Shown: positions 5,013-7,009 of the stretch, piece after piece
Position numbering within the stretch: position 1 is the first letter of the stretch
Layout: every line of letters starts with the position of its first letter
NCBI GenBank assembly: GCA_964614375.1
Contig: CAZTLI010000293.1
Span: 1-7,009, forward strand
Direction: 5' to 3'
Length of the DNA: 7,009 nucleotides
Source of the DNA: CAZTLI01 sp964614375
GTDB taxonomy: Bacteria; Chloroflexota; Anaerolineae; Aggregatilineales; Phototrophicaceae
The notes under the pieces: model-generated
What the model was told of the DNA's origin: nothing
Databases searched by the model: none
Seen by the model: only the letters and a program-made list of their open reading frames with translations
Translations under genes and position numbers: made by a program

Positions 5013-5696
5013 GTGACTCAACCGGTAGACATCGCGACGGTACGACGGATGTTCAAGTCGGGCAAAAGTCTGGGACGCGCGTTTTTGAATGCGCGCATCC
5101 AATCGCTCGCATTGACCCCGCCAGTGCTCGATTTAGGCGCGGGCGAAGCGGGCACGTCCAGTTATCACAATATCATCCCCAATTTCCATACGCTGGATGT
5201 CGTATCCGTCGATATGGTCGCGGACAAAAATCCGACACACGTCGCCAATATTGAGGCGGGTATCCCCTGTGATGATAATGCGTTCCAGACCTGCATCGCC
5301 TTCAATTTTCTGGAACACATTTACGATCATGATAGGGTGATGGCGGAAGCCTTTCGGGCGCTGGCGGCGGGCGGAATCTTCTATATCTATGTGCCTTTTC
5401 TGATGCGTGTGCATGGCGATCCCTATGATTTTTTCCGTTATACGGCGACGACGCTCGAACGCAAATTGACCGCACACGGTTTTACAGATGTCATCGTCGA
5501 ACCCTTAGGCGGTGGCGCATTCACAGCGGCAGTATCACAGGTCGATTTTGCGGTGCCGCGACTCGTGCGTGGATTGGCCTTTCGTATCGCGCTGTGGATA
5601 GACGGACGGGTCACGCGGCGTTCTGGGGGTAAATATCGCAATGCCCATGATTATCCCCTCGGCTATTTTGTGACGGCGCATAAGGGGCAGGCATGA
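5013..5696 (+). CDS. Class I SAM-dependent methyltransferase
   Basis: This 227-residue protein starts at GTG. Residues 38-47 (VLDLGAGEAG) are motif I, the SAM-binding glycine loop. VDMVADKNP (66-74) supplies the acidic residue that follows strand 2. IAFNFLEHIYDHDRVMAEAFRALAAGG is the Methyltransf_11 signature around motif IV, and HGDPYDFFRYT (134-144) is a block common in methyltransferases of polysaccharide and lipid clusters. A hydrophobic stretch near 178-196 may bind a membrane or a lipid acceptor. The reaction is methyl transfer from S-adenosylmethionine; the acceptor is unknown, but the gene overlaps a glycosyltransferase, so a sugar or lipid-linked glycan is the best guess. The stop overlaps the next ATG (ATGA), indicating translational coupling. 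Confidence 0.92.
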   Translation: MTQPVDIATVRRMFKSGKSLGRAFLNARIQSLALTPPVLDLGAGEAGTSSYHNIIPNFHTLDVVSVDMVADKNPTHVANIEAGIPCDDNAFQTCIAFNFLEHIYDHDRVMAEAFRALAAGGIFYIYVPFLMRVHGDPYDFFRYTATTLERKLTAHGFTDVIVEPLGGGAFTAAVSQVDFAVPRLVRGLAFRIALWIDGRVTRRSGGKYRNAHDYPLGYFVTAHKGQA

Positions 5697-6880
5697 AACT
5701 GCTGTATATCGCCAACATTCGCCTGCCAACAGAAAAAGCCCACGGTTTGCAGATTATGCAAAACTGCGAAGCCTTCGCCGCAGCAGGTGCGGATGTGGAA
5801 TTGTGGGCAGCGCGCCGCCGCAACACGCGGGAAATGAACGCCATTGACGACGTGTTCGCCTATTATGGTGTCGAACCGACATTCACCATGCGCCGCATTT
5901 TGACATTTGACCTCATCTGGCTGCAAGCCGATAAAGTCAATACGCTGGCTAAGCTGCTGTTTTATCTGCAAATGAGCACGTTTACGCTGGTTGTGCTGCT
6001 GCGGGCGTTGTTCACACAGGCAGACATCATTTATAGTCGCGACCCGTTTGTGCTGTGGATATTGAGTTTCATCAAACCCAAACGAACCCTCGCCTACGAA
6101 TCGCATCAATTCGCGCCCACATCGCGCGGGCAAAATTTGCAGCGGCGTCTGATCAAACGTGTGGGACACATCATCGCCATTACATCAAAACTGCGCGACG
6201 ACCTCATTCGCATAGGCGCAAATGCAGATACAGCGCTCGTCGCGCATGACGGCATTCGTGCGGGACGCTTCGCCAATATGCCCGAACAAGCAGCGGCACG
6301 CCGTGACATCGGTTGGCCTGAAGACGTGTATATCGTCGGGTATGTGGGACGACTGCATACGCTGGCGATGGATAAAGGCGTGGGCACGCTCATTGACGCG
6401 CTGGCTCAAATTGATGATGCGTGTCTGGCGCTGGTCGGTGGGCCGGATGATATGGCAGAGGAACTGCGTCAGCATTGGCTGAAACTCGGATTGGCTGAAT
6501 CGCGATTCTTGTATGCGGGGCATGTCGCGCCGGAGGCTGTGCCACGCTATTTGAGCGCGTTTGATGTCTGCGCGATGCCGCATCCCTTCACACCACAATT
6601 CGCCTATTACACATCACCCCTCAAACTGTTTGAATACATGGCGGCACGCCGGGCAATTGTGGCGTCGGACTTGCCCGGTTGGGCGGATGTCGTCACCGAT
6701 GACGAAACCGCGCTCCTCGTCCCGCCGGGGGATGCGGATGCGCTCGCACAGGCACTCCAGCGCTTGCAAGACCCGGCGCTGCGCCAACGACTGGCGGACG
6801 CGGCTTATGAGCGCGTGATGACACACTATACATGGGCAGCCCGCGCACAGATGATTCTGCAACATATCGGGAAACGATAA
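5693..6880 (+). CDS. GT4 glycosyltransferase
   Basis: This 395-residue GT-B enzyme starts at an ATG overlapping the methyltransferase stop, with AAGGGG (5682-5687) five bases upstream. The N-terminal domain opens MKLLYIANIRLPTEKAHGLQ. Hydrophobic segments at about 86-108 and 113-127 suggest membrane association. The donor domain has HDGIRAGRF (185-193), VGYVGRLHTLAMDKG (215-229) with Arg220 and Lys228, ALVGGPDD (246-253) and TSPLKLFEYMA (307-317). Glu314 matches the second Glu of the usual EX7E motif; the first position is Tyr306, as in the subgroup with YYTSPLKLFEYMA-type motifs. It should transfer a sugar from a nucleotide donor at the cytoplasmic face of the membrane. Donor and acceptor are unknown. 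Coupling to the methyltransferase suggests a joint product. It shares little beyond fold motifs with the other GT4 enzyme, so the two are not recent duplicates. Confidence 0.93.
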   Translation: MKLLYIANIRLPTEKAHGLQIMQNCEAFAAAGADVELWAARRRNTREMNAIDDVFAYYGVEPTFTMRRILTFDLIWLQADKVNTLAKLLFYLQMSTFTLVVLLRALFTQADIIYSRDPFVLWILSFIKPKRTLAYESHQFAPTSRGQNLQRRLIKRVGHIIAITSKLRDDLIRIGANADTALVAHDGIRAGRFANMPEQAAARRDIGWPEDVYIVGYVGRLHTLAMDKGVGTLIDALAQIDDACLALVGGPDDMAEELRQHWLKLGLAESRFLYAGHVAPEAVPRYLSAFDVCAMPHPFTPQFAYYTSPLKLFEYMAARRAIVASDLPGWADVVTDDETALLVPPGDADALAQALQRLQDPALRQRLADAAYERVMTHYTWAARAQMILQHIGKR

Positions 6881-6951
6881 TGCGAACAGCCTCTCGCCAA
6901 TCATCCGGGCATCTATGCGCGGCGGTTGGACGATTCTTGATGTTTGATTAG
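6880..6951 (+). CDS. Possible 23-residue ORF coupled to the glycosyltransferase
   Basis: The glycosyltransferase stop TAA shares its last A with an ATG (TAATG). A 23-codon frame follows, beginning MRTASRQSSG and ending RFLMFD. The junction would allow re-initiation, but there is no separate ribosome site and the peptide matches nothing I know. It may be chance. Confidence 0.2.
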   Translation: MRTASRQSSGHLCAAVGRFLMFD

Positions 6952-6965
6952 GTTTGTGTGACGCT

Positions 6966-6986
6966 CCCCACGAATAAATTCGGGGG
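6966..6986 (+). terminator. Hairpin after the methyltransferase-glycosyltransferase pair
   Basis: CCCC (6966-6969), one bulged A, CGAAT (6971-6975), a two-base loop, then ATTCG (6978-6982) and GGGG (6983-6986) form a 9-bp stem. It is followed by CTTCTGTTG, a poor U tract. The location about 85 bp after the glycosyltransferase stop fits a terminator. The near-symmetric C/G-flanked AATAAATT core could equally be an interspersed palindrome. The window ends 23 bp later. Confidence 0.4.
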
Positions 6987-7009
6987 CTTCTGTTGCACGC
7001 TTGCCCCAA

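Noticed and set aside
5663..6169. Minus-strand open frame of 168 codons opposite the second glycosyltransferase
   Set aside because: It is antisense to a clear GT4 gene, Cys/His/Gln-rich, and has no domain; it is a by-product of the codon bias of the real gene.
6614..7009. Minus-strand open frame reaching the window end
   Set aside because: It covers the 3' end of the second glycosyltransferase in antisense, crosses the terminal hairpin and has no recognisable domain.
1..7009. Defence, toxin-antitoxin, phage or transposon system
   Set aside because: No nuclease, integrase, transposase, toxin or phage-like gene is visible on either strand. The MBL-fold protein has a complete glyoxalase II-like site and no nuclease-type partner.

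Overview
This is a 7.0 kb piece of a bacterial draft scaffold with moderately high GC content (mid-50s percent by eye). The gene content suggests an uncultured, Chloroflexota-like bacterium. That content is a long pentapeptide-repeat protein, a lipoprotein combining LysM and GerMN-like domains behind a Thr/Pro-rich linker, an SQD2-like GT4 glycosyltransferase, and a methyltransferase-glycosyltransferase pair. The lineage is inferred from style; there is no rRNA or other marker gene. No complete mobile element, tRNA, rRNA or defence system is visible.

Layout. Bases 1-753 (+) are the 3' part of a pentapeptide-repeat protein whose start lies outside the window. Bases 897-1805 (+) encode a LysM/GerMN-like lipoprotein, most likely from a GTG start. 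It runs tail to tail, 12 bp apart, into a GT4 glycosyltransferase on the minus strand (1818-2960). Just upstream of that gene is a 100-N scaffold gap (2996-3095) flanked by two identical 55-bp copies. This is almost certainly an overlap the assembler failed to merge, so the gap and one copy are probably not real. Bases 3151-3578 carry no convincing gene. They hold an 11-bp-spaced direct repeat, two abutting hairpins that look like a minus-strand terminator, a 27% GC island and two CRISPR-like GTTTCAATGC ends.

Bases 3579-4842 (-) look like a two-gene unit: a 68-residue membrane protein, then a metallo-beta-lactamase-fold hydrolase. It has a candidate promoter at 4876-4906 and ends at the hairpins at 3243-3310. 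The divergent intergenic region contains a 73-bp nested inverted repeat. From 5013 (+), a class I methyltransferase (GTG start) overlaps a second GT4 glycosyltransferase by an ATGA junction. These two are clearly co-translated and probably act on one glycan or glycolipid. A 23-codon ORF and a hairpin close the window.

Together the genes point to cell-envelope work: two glycosyltransferases, a methyltransferase, a secreted lipoprotein with a glycan-binding domain and a small membrane protein. No substrate can be fixed from the sequence. I found no convincing new system. The points most worth a second look are the false gap, the structured intergenic elements and the CRISPR-like remnant.
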